Shown here one piece after another: positions 27,531 through 36,165 of a DNA stretch of 64,000 bases. A model generated the notes under the pieces. That model saw nothing but the letters and a program-made list of their open reading frames with translations. It was not told the DNA's origin and did not search any database. Every line of letters begins with the position of its first letter. Position 1 is the first letter of the stretch. This stretch comes from an uncultured Desulfobacter sp. (lineage in GTDB: Bacteria; Desulfobacterota; Desulfobacteria; Desulfobacterales; Desulfobacteraceae), in assembly GCF_963666145.1 (NCBI RefSeq), contig NZ_OY762614.1, forward strand, positions 3,586,501 to 3,650,500, read 5' to 3'. A program made the translations under genes and the position numbers.

Positions 27531-28739
27531 ATGAAAGTACTTGTCATTAATTCAGGAAGCTCTTCCCTGAAGTATAAATTATTTGATTTGGCTGGTCCCA
27601 GGGTAATCTGTGCGGGGCTGGTGGAGCGAATCGGCAGTCCGCAAAGCAGTCTGGCCCATACCCTGTACCCGGACTCGGGACCTGCTGAAAAAAACGAGAT
27701 GCTTGAACCCTTTGAAAATCACACCCAGGCCATCGAAAAGGTGGCTGCTTTACTTATGACCAGTGATGCGCCGCTTGTTAAATCCCCGCAAGATCTTGCA
27801 GCCATTGGGCATCGGGTGGCCCAGGGCGGTGAAATTTTTAAGGAAAACTGCATTGTGGATGCCAAGGCCCTTGAGGGTATTCGAAAGAATATTGAACTGG
27901 CGCCTTTGCATAACCCTGCCAATCTGGCCGGTATTGAAGCGGCCATGATGCATTTCCCCGGTGTGCCTTCGGTGGCTGTTTTCGATACGCTGTTTGCAAG
28001 CAGGCTTCCTGATTATGTGTACCGGTATGCGTTGCCCGCAGCGTATTACAATGAGTATAAGGTACGGCGGTATGGATTTCATGGCGCTTCCCACGCTTAT
28101 GTCACCAAAGCCCTTGCCGGTCTGATGGGGAAACCTGTAAATGAGTTGGTCAATATTGTCTGTCATCTGGGTAACGGCTCTTCCATTACTGCTGTTAAAG
28201 GCGGTGTGTGCCGGGAAACCTCCATGGGGATGACCCCCACGTCCGGCCTGATCATGGGGACCCGGTGCGGTGACATTGATCCCTCTCTGCCCGCCTATCT
28301 TGCTGCTTGTACCGGAAAAAGTGCGGCGGAAATTCAGACCGTTCTGGATCGTGAAAGCGGTCTTGCCGGTATCTGCGGTATGAATGATATGCGCGATATT
28401 CACAAGGCCATTGCCTCGGGTGATGACAACGCCAGGCTCGCCTTTGAGATGCTTTGCCATGGTATTAAAAAGTATATCGGGGCGTATTATGCCGTACTCG
28501 GTCGTCTGGATGCCATTGCCTTTACGGCCGGTATCGGAGAAAATGACCCGGAAGTGCGCCGCAAAAGCCTGGAGGGACTTGAGCATATGGGTATTATTGT
28601 GGATCAAGAGCTAAATGCCGGTTTGAGAGGAAAGGCTGCCCGTATTTCAACGGATGACAGTGCCGTGGAAGTCTGGGTGGTTCCAACAGATGAAGAACTT
28701 GAGATTGCGACCATCTGCAAAGACCTTGTAAACGCCTAA
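27531..28739 (+). CDS. ackA: Acetate kinase
   Basis: A 402-residue enzyme that interconverts acetate plus ATP with acetyl phosphate. It starts VLVINSGSSSLKYKLF, the family phosphate-binding motif, has RYGFHGASHAYV and HLGNGSS in the middle, and FTAGIGENDPEVR near the C-terminus. The length is standard. No pta is adjacent. With acs nearby the cell has two routes between acetate and acetyl-CoA, consistent with an acetate-using or acetate-producing sulfate reducer. Confidence 0.97.
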   Translation: MKVLVINSGSSSLKYKLFDLAGPRVICAGLVERIGSPQSSLAHTLYPDSGPAEKNEMLEPFENHTQAIEKVAALLMTSDAPLVKSPQDLAAIGHRVAQGGEIFKENCIVDAKALEGIRKNIELAPLHNPANLAGIEAAMMHFPGVPSVAVFDTLFASRLPDYVYRYALPAAYYNEYKVRRYGFHGASHAYVTKALAGLMGKPVNELVNIVCHLGNGSSITAVKGGVCRETSMGMTPTSGLIMGTRCGDIDPSLPAYLAACTGKSAAEIQTVLDRESGLAGICGMNDMRDIHKAIASGDDNARLAFEMLCHGIKKYIGAYYAVLGRLDAIAFTAGIGENDPEVRRKSLEGLEHMGIIVDQELNAGLRGKAARISTDDSAVEVWVVPTDEELEIATICKDLVNA

Positions 28740-28785
28740 GTCCATGCAACGGACTTCGCTTTAAACACTAATTTATAAAGTTTCG

Positions 28786-28922
28786 ATGGTGCTGTGTTTG
28801 GCCTAAAAGGTGCCCAGATGCAAGGCGCAGAAAAATTTGCAACCGGAGCAACCTAATGGTTGTGAGGATTGCAGATTCTTCTGCAACGCCGCATGTGGGT
28901 GCCTTTTAGGCCAAACACCATT
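28786..28922. repeat. Long imperfect inverted repeat
   Basis: Two arms of roughly 45-60 bases face each other. The best block, TTTGGCCTAAAAGG, recurs in inverted form at both ends, and further inner segments (ATGC, GGCG, GCAGAA, TTGCAA) also pair. The element could extrude as a cruciform or fold as a long RNA hairpin 3' of ackA. A related 12-base core, CAAGGCGCAGCA, appears at about 52062-52073, so it may belong to a dispersed family. It encodes nothing recognisable. Confidence 0.75.
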
Positions 28923-29068
28923 ACCAAAAGGTCATGTTCTGGTCACGTTTAGGTTAGATTAGAGTGATAAAAGATAAAACATGCTGGATGTGGCATGGTT
29001 AAGTTGAATCAGGTCGCGAACAGATACCGCCATTTTAATCTAGCACACTTTCTTCTTTTCTTTTCCTT
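28923..29068. other. Non-coding part of the ackA-crcB gap
   Basis: The 477-base gap from 28740 to 29216 holds the inverted repeat at 28786-28922 and the hairpin at 29069-29104. The remaining sequence shows no gene or recognised site. Confidence 0.4.
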
Positions 29069-29104
29069 CCCGGGCCGCCAGGTTTTTTAACCTGGCGGCC
29101 CGGG
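29069..29104. terminator. GC-rich hairpin terminator between ackA and crcB
   Basis: A perfect 16-base stem (CCCGGGCCGCCAGGTT with its complement at 29089-29104) closes a TTTT loop. It is followed on the plus strand by CTTATTTCT, a modest U-rich tract. It lies between convergent ackA and crcB, so it could end transcripts from either side, though the U-tract favours the plus strand. Confidence 0.7.
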
Positions 29105-29216
29105 CTTATTTCTGGGTTCGGTTGTTGTAGCTGCTGATGCCATAAAGGTGATGCTAAACAATGTGACTGTCTTGGAAAGATATTACAATTTGGTGATACA
29201 AAAATGTATTATCTTT

Positions 29217-29594
29217 TCAGAAGACTTTTGAGAATTCAAATCCGCCCCAGACACAAATCAGTCCGGCACTTAACTGGATCAGTCCGTTAATTACGGCCAG
29301 TCCGATCTGACCGTTGCGCATATATAAAAACAGTTCAAATCCAAAGGTGGAAAAGGTGGTGAATCCACCTAAAAATCCTGTAAAGATCAGCAGCCTGATC
29401 TCCGGAGGGAAAATTTGCCGTGTGTCGGCGATTCCGCCTAAAAGACCTATGATAAAGCATCCTAAAACGTTGACGGTGATGGTTCCCAAGGGAAGCGACG
29501 TGCTTTTAACGGCATTGATATACCCCTCATACACCAGAAAACGGCATATGGCTCCCATGGCACCGCCTAATCCTACCATTGCTATTTTAATCAT
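29217..29594 (-). CDS. crcB: Fluoride channel CrcB/Fluc
   Basis: A 125-residue four-helix membrane protein that exports fluoride as a dual-topology dimer. It has GLGGAMGAICRF at the start, the conserved Asn in TVNVLGCF and the diagnostic GFLGGFTTFSTFGFE. One gene encodes the whole channel, consistent with a homodimer. I saw no fluoride riboswitch consensus in the sequence upstream. Confidence 0.95.
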   Translation of the reverse strand: MIKIAMVGLGGAMGAICRFLVYEGYINAVKSTSLPLGTITVNVLGCFIIGLLGGIADTRQIFPPEIRLLIFTGFLGGFTTFSTFGFELFLYMRNGQIGLAVINGLIQLSAGLICVWGGFEFSKVF

Positions 29595-29946
29595 TTTTGT
29601 ATTAACCCGTTTGTTTTTGGGTTGGACTTAAACGGCAATCAACCCGTTTAGCCCATGACTGTTATTAATAAGCCTGTTCCATTATACGTGTTATTGGACG
29701 CGGCCAAATCAATCTGGACAGTCATAAATTAAAACGCAGGTGAATACCACCTCTATTATTAAAAATAAGTGGGCAGGAATAATTACAATTATGAATCATT
29801 GATACATTAATGTATCAGCTTCGTTTTAACGGATGAACGTGAAATATCTACGAAAAATGAATTTAGATGCTTTTCAGAAATTTATTTAGATAACACCTTT
29901 TGCCGGGAGAAGAAGGCTGACCCGGCAAATGGTTCTCGACACCAGG
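29595..29946. other. Intergenic region upstream of crcB
   Basis: About 352 bases without a gene. It contains the 18-base palindrome at 29800-29817 and a 9-base-stem hairpin (TTTGCCGGG at 29899-29907 with CCCGGCAAA at 29921-29929) that follows the small hypothetical gene on the minus strand. The hairpin has no U-tract, so terminator function is uncertain. Confidence 0.45.
29800..29817. promoter_or_regulatory. 18-base perfect palindrome, operator-like
   Basis: TGATACATTAATGTATCA is identical to its reverse complement over 18 bases with no spacer. It lies about 205 bases upstream of crcB on the minus strand. Perfect palindromes of this size usually mark a site for a dimeric regulator. No matching regulator is encoded beside it. 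Confidence 0.4.
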
Positions 29947-30147
29947 TTACCTGGTTTTCAACTGGATATTGTGCGAAGCGATGGTACGGCTAACAGCCTG
30001 GTTCATTTCGTCTAAATCAAGATTAGAGCGGTATTTCCCGTCCATTTCACGAATTTCCACCCCTTCTATGGTTTTGCGTGTGAGCTTGAGCAGTACACTG
30101 AGTCCGAATGTCTTTTTAACTTCAAATATTTTTTTGTTGCTGTCCAT
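29947..30147 (-). CDS. Small hypothetical protein
   Basis: A 66-residue protein starting MDSNKKIFEVKKTFG, basic in the first half and acidic (LDLDEMN) in the second. There is no signal peptide or membrane segment, and I do not recognise a family. The ATG at 30147 has AAAAGGA ten bases upstream, whereas an in-frame TTG at 30192 would place that ribosome site inside the coding sequence. It stands alone. Confidence 0.5.
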   Translation of the reverse strand: MDSNKKIFEVKKTFGLSVLLKLTRKTIEGVEIREMDGKYRSNLDLDEMNQAVSRTIASHNIQLKTR

Positions 30148-30618
30148 TTTTATAAATCCTTTTTTTAATAAAATACGTGATTTGTGTTTCAAATCATAAA
30201 ATATTAAAAAGCAATTTGCGTACCATCATGTCTTTAAAATCGTCAAAAAAAGGGGAGAGCGCCAAATTATAGGGTGTTTGAAGTCTGTTTGTATCTGTTG
30301 AGAGAATCCCCCTTAATATGGTTATCGGAATAATTGGGTAGAAATTTACATTTTTGTTCTCCTTTTTGTCATGTTTTTTGAAGAGCAGTTGACATTGGAA
30401 TCTTTTTTCAGGATAAAGAAAGAGTGCCCTAACCCTTTAAATTCAGGGTTGTTGACTTTGGTTTAGACCCTTTGGAATATGAAAGTTGAAACTGGAAATA
30501 ATTTTAATATATTTCCGGCGAACTGACCATTGTTTTTTTTGTCACAACTATTTTTATATTCATTCTTTCCATGCCATGAACTTTTTTCATGGCCGGCAAG
30601 AAGGAGGTATTAAACGTT
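30148..30618. other. Intergenic region upstream of the sigma-54 activator
   Basis: About 470 bases with no gene-like frame. It contains the candidate sigma-70 promoter at 30389-30417. Nothing else is recognised. Confidence 0.45.
30389..30417 (+). promoter_or_regulatory. Candidate sigma-70 promoter for the sigma-54 activator gene
   Basis: TTGACA (30389-30394), a 17-base spacer and GATAAA (30412-30417) give a near-consensus -35 and an acceptable -10. The start codon of the downstream regulator is about 200 bases away, leaving a long leader. Confidence 0.45.
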
Positions 30619-32004
30619 TTGAATTCCCCAAATCCTGATAATCCAATTTTACTGGTGGACAACGACCCGAAGATCCTTGATGCAGTGGGGACGGCGCTGC
30701 GCATGGCCGGTTTTGACAATATTACCGCGATTCAGGATTCAAGGGATGTGATCAGGACCATGGAGCGAAAAATACCCGGACTGGTTCTCTTGGATTTGAA
30801 TTTGCCTCACATCAGTGGTAACCATCTCTTAAAGAGTATCAGAAAAACATGGCCAAGGATACCCGTTATTATACTTACAGATGATGTTTCGGTGGAAACG
30901 GCTGTAAAATGCATGAAGATCGGAGCCATGGATTATATCCTCAAGCCCGTTGACCCGGGGGCTCTGACCAAGTCCGTAAAGCAGGCCCTTGATGGCGGTC
31001 AGGCCCCGGGCCTGCTTTCAAAGCCCATGCCCCGGGAGTTGTTTAACCAGGTAAAAAAGCCTTCGGCCTTTAAAAATATTATTACCCAAGACAGTCAGAT
31101 GCATGCCATTTTTCATTATGTGGAAGCTGTGGCCCCGTCCCCCCAGCCGGTGCTGATTTTTGGGGAGACAGGGGTGGGTAAGGAATTGATCGGCCAGTGC
31201 ATTCATAGCCTGAGCGGCCGTAAGGGAAAACTCGTGAAGGTCAATGTGGCGGGATTGGATGATAATATGTTCTCCGACACCTTGTTCGGCCATGTGCCCG
31301 GCGCGTTTACCAGCGCCCGAAACGCCCGGCCCGGGTTGATTCTGAAGGCTTCCGGCGGGACGTTAATGCTGGATGAAATCGGCGATCTGGCACTCTCCTC
31401 CCAGGTCAAGCTGCTCAGGCTGCTCCAGGAAGGCGATTATCTGGCATTGGGGTCGGATATTACCCGGCATTCAGATACTCGCATCATTGCGTCCACCAAC
31501 CAGGATCTGTGGACCCTTGAAAAGCAGGGCAAGTTCAGAAAGGACCTGATTTACCGTCTTTCCACGCATACGCTGACCATACCGCCGTTGAGGGAACGCC
31601 TTTTGGATCTGCCTTTGCTGTTGGATCGTTTTATTTGCCAGGCAGCCGATGAACTTGACAAGCCGGTGCCTGATATTCCCAAAAGTCTTATTGAAACCAT
31701 GGAGACATATCCGTTCAAGGGAAATATCAGAGAGTTAAAATCCATGGTGTATGATGCCATGTCCAGGTACCAGGGGGGAGCCATATCTTCGGATCTGTTC
31801 AAGGTGTTTACCCATGAAGATCCTGGGACCCGGCAGCCGATGCCATCAAATCCGGGGCTGCCGACGTTGAAGCAGGCCGCCAATGATCTGGTGGAAAAAG
31901 CCATGGCCCATACCGGGGGGAACCAGTCTGCGGCCGCCAAAATTCTGGGGATTTCCCAGCAGGCCTTGAGCAAGCGCCTTCAAAAACTTCGCGAAGAGGG
32001 GTAA
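30619..32004 (+). CDS. NtrC-type sigma-54-dependent response regulator
   Basis: A 461-residue transcription activator. The receiver domain has phospho-Asp59 in VLLDLNLPH. The AAA+ domain has Walker A GETGVGKE, the sigma-54 contact loop GAFTSA (consensus GAFTGA) and Walker B GGTLMLDEIGDL. A Fis-type helix-turn-helix, NQSAAAKILGISQQALSKRL, ends the protein. TTG 30619 was preferred because AAGGAGG lies 11 bases before it and the family N-terminus starts there; an in-frame ATG at 30589 lacks a ribosome site. No partner kinase is adjacent. The next gene, acs, has a sigma-54-like promoter and is the obvious target. Confidence 0.92.
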   Translation: MNSPNPDNPILLVDNDPKILDAVGTALRMAGFDNITAIQDSRDVIRTMERKIPGLVLLDLNLPHISGNHLLKSIRKTWPRIPVIILTDDVSVETAVKCMKIGAMDYILKPVDPGALTKSVKQALDGGQAPGLLSKPMPRELFNQVKKPSAFKNIITQDSQMHAIFHYVEAVAPSPQPVLIFGETGVGKELIGQCIHSLSGRKGKLVKVNVAGLDDNMFSDTLFGHVPGAFTSARNARPGLILKASGGTLMLDEIGDLALSSQVKLLRLLQEGDYLALGSDITRHSDTRIIASTNQDLWTLEKQGKFRKDLIYRLSTHTLTIPPLRERLLDLPLLLDRFICQAADELDKPVPDIPKSLIETMETYPFKGNIRELKSMVYDAMSRYQGGAISSDLFKVFTHEDPGTRQPMPSNPGLPTLKQAANDLVEKAMAHTGGNQSAAAKILGISQQALSKRLQKLREEG

Positions 32005-32042
32005 ACCGGTTCCGGCTACAACTTAATCTACCATTTTATTGT

Positions 32043-32064
32043 ATCCACAAAAAATGTTGTGGAT
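32043..32064 (+). promoter_or_regulatory. Dyad, candidate enhancer site for the sigma-54 activator
   Basis: ATCCACAA (32043-32050) and TTGTGGAT (32057-32064) form a perfect 8-base inverted repeat around six bases. It lies about 150-170 bases upstream of the sigma-54-like promoter of acs, a typical distance for an NtrC-type activator site. It has no U-tract, so it is not a terminator. Confidence 0.5.
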
Positions 32065-32210
32065 GTATCTAACATGCTGTTTTAAAAATGTATTATCTTT
32101 TTGTTTAAAAAATAGCTACAATTATTGTTGTGGCGGTTTTGGGTTCTTATGGGGTTTGTTTTATTGAATATGTGCTTTAAAATTAGACTGTTATAATTAA
32201 TATTCAGCGC

Positions 32211-32226
32211 CGGTACAAAGTTTGCT
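32211..32226 (+). promoter_or_regulatory. Candidate sigma-54 promoter of acs
   Basis: CGGTAC at 32211-32216 and TTTGCT at 32221-32226 place the -24 GG and -12 GC dinucleotides exactly ten bases apart, as sigma-54 requires, with good matches to TGGCAC and TTGCT. It lies about 70 bases upstream of the acs ATG and downstream of a gene for a sigma-54 activator. Confidence 0.6.
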
Positions 32227-32294
32227 CTTAATGTGAAGTAAAAATGGTTAATAACAATTTTATAGGCACATTATACGGGAAGGAGATCTTCAAT

Positions 32295-34259
32295 ATGAGC
32301 GAGAACATTTTTCATGCACCGGATACATTTCGTGAAAATGCCTGGATTAAATCCATGGACGAGTACAAAACCATGTACAAACAATCCGTGGAAGATCCCG
32401 AAGGGTTCTGGGGCCCCATTGCAGAAACGTTTTACTGGGAAAAAAAGTGGGACAAGGTTCGGGATTTTAATTACAGCATGTCCAAGGGGCCTGTTTCCAT
32501 TGAGTGGTTCAAAAATGCCAAAACCAACATAACGTACAATTGCCTGGACCGTCATCTGGATACCCGGGGGGACCAGGCGGCCTTTATCTGGGAAGGAAAC
32601 AGCCCGGATGAGGATATGGTGATCACTTACCGGCAACTCCATGAAAAAGTGTGCCGATTTGCCAATGCCCTCAAAGAGAGCGGGGTGGGCAAGGGCGACC
32701 GTGTGGCCATATACCTGCCCATGATCCCTGAACTGGCCATTTCCATGATGGCCTGTGCCAGAATCGGGGCTGTTCATTCCATTGTGTTCGGCGGCTTCTC
32801 TTCCGAGGCATTGTCCAATAGAATCATGGATTCCCTTTGTAAGGTATTGATCACCTCCGACGGTGTCATGCGCGGGGCAAAATCCGTTCCCCTTAAAGGC
32901 AATGCAGACAAGGCTCTTAAGATGTGCGCAGACCTGGGACACGATGTCGGTACCTGTTTTGTGGTCAAGCGCACCGGTTCCGATGTGAATATGGTCGAGG
33001 GTCGGGATGTGTGGTGGCACGAAGCCGCCCAGGCCCAGAGCTCCGATTGCCCCGTGGAATGGATGGATGCCGAGGATCCGCTGTTTATTCTTTATACGTC
33101 CGGTTCCACTGGTACGCCCAAGGGGGTTCAGCATAATGTGGGCGGATATATGGTGTATACCGGAACCACCTTTAAATACATCTTTGATTACCACGACGGC
33201 GATGTCTACTGGTGTACGGCCGATATTGGCTGGGTGACAGGCCATTCCTATATTGTCTACGGCCCGCTTTCCCAGGGCGCCACATCCGTTATCTTTGAAG
33301 GCGTGCCCACCTATCCGGATCCCGGCAGGTTCTGGGCCACCATTGATAAATGGAAAGTGACTCAATTTTACACCGCCCCCACCGCCATTCGCGCGCTCAT
33401 GGCCCAGGGCGATGACTGGGTTGAAAAATATGATCTTTCCTCGTTGCGGGTTCTGGGATCCGTGGGCGAACCCATCAATCCCGAGGCGTGGTATTGGTAC
33501 CATCAACATGTGGGTAAAGGGCAGTGCCCCATCGTGGATACCTGGTGGCAGACAGAGACCGGCGGTATCATGATTTCCGCTCTGCCCTACGCCATTGACC
33601 AGAAGCCCGGCTCGGCGACTCTGCCGTTTTTTTCCGTTCAGCCGGAGGTGCTCAGTGAAGATGGAAAAGTGCTGCACGGGGCCTGCGAAGGCATCCTTGC
33701 CATCAAAGAACCCTGGCCAGGTCAGATGCGCACGGTGTATAACAACCATGACCGGTTTGAAATGACCTATTTCCAGATGTTCGACGGCTACTATTTTGCA
33801 GGAGACGGCTGCCGCCGGGATGAGGACGGCTATATCTGGATCACGGGCCGTGTGGATGACGTGATCAACGTCTCCGGACACCGCATGAGTACCTCAGAAG
33901 TGGAAGCGGCCCTGGGCAGCCATATCAATGTGGCCGAAGCCGCGGTCATCGGTTTTCCCCATGATATTAAAGGGCAGGGGATTTATGCGTTTGTTACCCT
34001 GAATATCGGCGTTGAGCCATCCGATGCGTTGATGGCCGACCTGAAAAAACATGTGAGAAATGAAATCGGACCCATTGCTACGCCCGATGTGATCAATTTT
34101 GCCAAGGATCTGCCCAAGACCCGGTCCGGCAAGATCATGAGGCGGATTTTGAGAAAGATTGCAACCGATGAGTATGATCAGCTGGGTGATGTATCCACGT
34201 TGTCTGATCCTGAAGTGGTGGGTACCTTGATCAACAGCCATAAAGAATTAATGAAATAA
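32295..34259 (+). CDS. acs: Acetyl-CoA synthetase
   Basis: A 654-residue AMP-forming synthetase that makes acetyl-CoA from acetate, ATP and CoA in two steps through acetyl-AMP. It has the ATP loop YTSGSTGTPKG, TWWQTETGG, GRVDDVINVSGHR and the catalytic lysine in KTRSGKIMRR, whose acetylation controls activity in other bacteria. ATG 32295 follows AAGGAG; an upstream in-frame ATG at 32244 would add 17 residues including that site and was rejected. A candidate sigma-54 promoter and upstream dyad suggest control by the neighbouring NtrC-type regulator. Confidence 0.97.
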   Translation: MSENIFHAPDTFRENAWIKSMDEYKTMYKQSVEDPEGFWGPIAETFYWEKKWDKVRDFNYSMSKGPVSIEWFKNAKTNITYNCLDRHLDTRGDQAAFIWEGNSPDEDMVITYRQLHEKVCRFANALKESGVGKGDRVAIYLPMIPELAISMMACARIGAVHSIVFGGFSSEALSNRIMDSLCKVLITSDGVMRGAKSVPLKGNADKALKMCADLGHDVGTCFVVKRTGSDVNMVEGRDVWWHEAAQAQSSDCPVEWMDAEDPLFILYTSGSTGTPKGVQHNVGGYMVYTGTTFKYIFDYHDGDVYWCTADIGWVTGHSYIVYGPLSQGATSVIFEGVPTYPDPGRFWATIDKWKVTQFYTAPTAIRALMAQGDDWVEKYDLSSLRVLGSVGEPINPEAWYWYHQHVGKGQCPIVDTWWQTETGGIMISALPYAIDQKPGSATLPFFSVQPEVLSEDGKVLHGACEGILAIKEPWPGQMRTVYNNHDRFEMTYFQMFDGYYFAGDGCRRDEDGYIWITGRVDDVINVSGHRMSTSEVEAALGSHINVAEAAVIGFPHDIKGQGIYAFVTLNIGVEPSDALMADLKKHVRNEIGPIATPDVINFAKDLPKTRSGKIMRRILRKIATDEYDQLGDVSTLSDPEVVGTLINSHKELMK

Positions 34260-34283
34260 AAATATTTTTTGTAAGATCATTGG

Positions 34284-34319
34284 AAAGGCCGGTAAACCAG
34301 ACAGGTTTCCCGGCCTTTT
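34284..34319 (+). terminator. Rho-independent terminator of acs
   Basis: AAAGGCCGG-TAAACC pairs with GGTTT-CCCGGCCTTTT across a five-base loop, with one internal mismatch, and the 3' arm ends in a T-run. It lies 25 bases after the acs stop and precedes the sat-cysC gene. Confidence 0.85.
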
Positions 34320-34467
34320 CTGTTATAACCTTGACAGTCCGGCCGGTTTTATCTTAATAGGTAGAGACGGTTGCCAAAGACCGGCAATCAATCATAACAA
34401 AATTCTGAAGGTTAATTCGGTTTTTCCCCGGAAAATAAAGCAGAAAAATTTTTAAGGATCATTACAC

Positions 34468-36162
34468 ATGTCCCAAGACACATCTCTTGTCAACCTCCTG
34501 GTGGATCAGGAACGTCATGCAACACTTAAACAACTATTATCTTCCTTGCCGGATATCACGCTGAATTTGCGACAGATTTGTGATTTTGAATTGTTGACCA
34601 CCGGTGTGTTCAGTCCGCTGAAAGGATTTATGACCCAGGAAGCCTATGAAAGTGTTCTGGACCGCATGCGTCTGCCATCGGGTGAAATCTGGCCTGTGCC
34701 CATCTGTCTTGATGTGCCCCGGGATCTTTCAGAACGGTTTGAGGTGGGCCAGTCCGCTGTCCTCCGTGATCCCGAAGGGTTTCCCCTGGGGATTATGGCC
34801 ATTGAGGACATCTGGCAGGCGGATAGGGAAAAAGAGGCCATGGCCGTCTACGGCACCACGGACATGAATCATGATGAAGTGGCCCGGCTTCAGGGGGGGC
34901 AGGACAGGTACTACGTGGGCGGCAGTATTGAGGCGTTGAATCTGCCGATCCATTCTGATTTTAAGCAGATCCGTAATACGCCGTTGGAGGTGCAGCAACA
35001 ATTTTGCAAGCTTGGTTGGAAACGGGTGGTGGGATTTCAAACCCGGCAGCCCATTCACCGCCCCCAGTTCGAGCTGACCATCCAGGCCATGAAAAAGGCA
35101 AAGGCAAACCTGTTGATGCTGCCCATTGCAGGCATCCCCAGACCCGGAGATTTTGATCATTATACCCGGATGCGCTGTTATCAGAAGGTAGGTGCCCATT
35201 ATCCCCCGGATACATATATGCTGAACCTGCTCCCGTTATCCACCCGGATGGCAGGGCCCAGAGCTGCGGTGCTTCACATGATCATCGGAAAAAATTACGG
35301 ATGCACCCACTTTGTCATCGGGCATAACCATGCAACCCCGGGAAAGGACAGCTGCGGTAATCCGTTTTACGATACCCCCCAGGTCAGGGAGCTGGCCGGA
35401 GAGGCCGGCAAAGAGATCGGCATTGAGCCGGTATTTTTTGAAGAGATGGTCTATCTGCCCTTTGAAGATGAGTTCAAGCTGGCCAGCGAAGTGCAAGAAG
35501 GCCAGGAAACCCTCTCTTTTACCAATGACGATATCCGCGAGCGGGTCAGAAAGGGCAAGCATATACCCGAATGGGCAAGTTTCCCCGAGGTGATCAAAGA
35601 ATTGCGCCGTTCATATCCGTCGCCGGCCACCCAGGGATTTACCGTTTTTCTCACCGGGCTTTCCGGGGCAGGCAAGTCAACCATTGCCAATGTGCTCTAT
35701 TCAAAATTTATGGAAATGGGCACCCGGCCCGTGACGCTTTTGGACGGGGACATTGTGCGGCGAAATCTCTCTTCCGAACTGAATTTTTCCAAGGAGCACC
35801 GTGACATCAATGTCCGACGCATCGGATTTGTGGCATCCGAGATTACCAAGAATAGAGGCATTGCCATCTGCGCCCCCATCGCTCCTTACGAACGCACACG
35901 GTCAAAAATACGGACATCCATCGAAGCCCATGGCGGATTTTTTGAAATCCATGTGGCAACCCCCATCAGCGTGTGTGAAAAAAGGGACCGCAAGGGCATG
36001 TATGCCAAAGCCAAGGCGGGTTTGCTCAAGGGATTTACCGGAGTGGACGATCCCTATGAAGAACCCTTAAATCCGGAACTGTCCATTGACACCTCCAACC
36101 TGACCCCGGATGAGGCGGTTCAGCAGATTCTACTGCTGATCAGTGAAAAAGGCTTTGTGTGA
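34468..36162 (+). CDS. Fused ATP sulfurylase / APS kinase with divergent sulfurylase active site
   Basis: A 564-residue fusion. The N-terminal 380 residues form an ATP sulfurylase (sulfate + ATP to APS), and the rest an APS kinase (APS + ATP to PAPS) with Walker A GLSGAGKS (397-404) and DGDIVRRNL. The kinase half is canonical. The sulfurylase half departs from consensus at both nucleotide motifs: QTRQPIHRPQ (191-200) has Gln200 where the second His of the HxxH motif is expected, and GHNHATPG (285-292) replaces GRDHAGPG. PAPS is used for sulfation or assimilation, not for dissimilatory reduction, so this is probably separate from the respiratory sulfurylase. It may make PAPS from APS supplied by another enzyme. 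Confidence 0.9.
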   Translation: MSQDTSLVNLLVDQERHATLKQLLSSLPDITLNLRQICDFELLTTGVFSPLKGFMTQEAYESVLDRMRLPSGEIWPVPICLDVPRDLSERFEVGQSAVLRDPEGFPLGIMAIEDIWQADREKEAMAVYGTTDMNHDEVARLQGGQDRYYVGGSIEALNLPIHSDFKQIRNTPLEVQQQFCKLGWKRVVGFQTRQPIHRPQFELTIQAMKKAKANLLMLPIAGIPRPGDFDHYTRMRCYQKVGAHYPPDTYMLNLLPLSTRMAGPRAAVLHMIIGKNYGCTHFVIGHNHATPGKDSCGNPFYDTPQVRELAGEAGKEIGIEPVFFEEMVYLPFEDEFKLASEVQEGQETLSFTNDDIRERVRKGKHIPEWASFPEVIKELRRSYPSPATQGFTVFLTGLSGAGKSTIANVLYSKFMEMGTRPVTLLDGDIVRRNLSSELNFSKEHRDINVRRIGFVASEITKNRGIAICAPIAPYERTRSKIRTSIEAHGGFFEIHVATPISVCEKRDRKGMYAKAKAGLLKGFTGVDDPYEEPLNPELSIDTSNLTPDEAVQQILLLISEKGFV

Positions 36163-36165
36163 CCT

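Noticed and set aside
29595..29800. Fluoride riboswitch upstream of crcB
   Set aside because: The conserved crcB-motif segments were looked for and not found.
32271..33881. Antisense open frame of 536 codons on the minus strand
   Set aside because: It lies opposite acs and arises from codon bias; the reading has no family features and no ribosome site.
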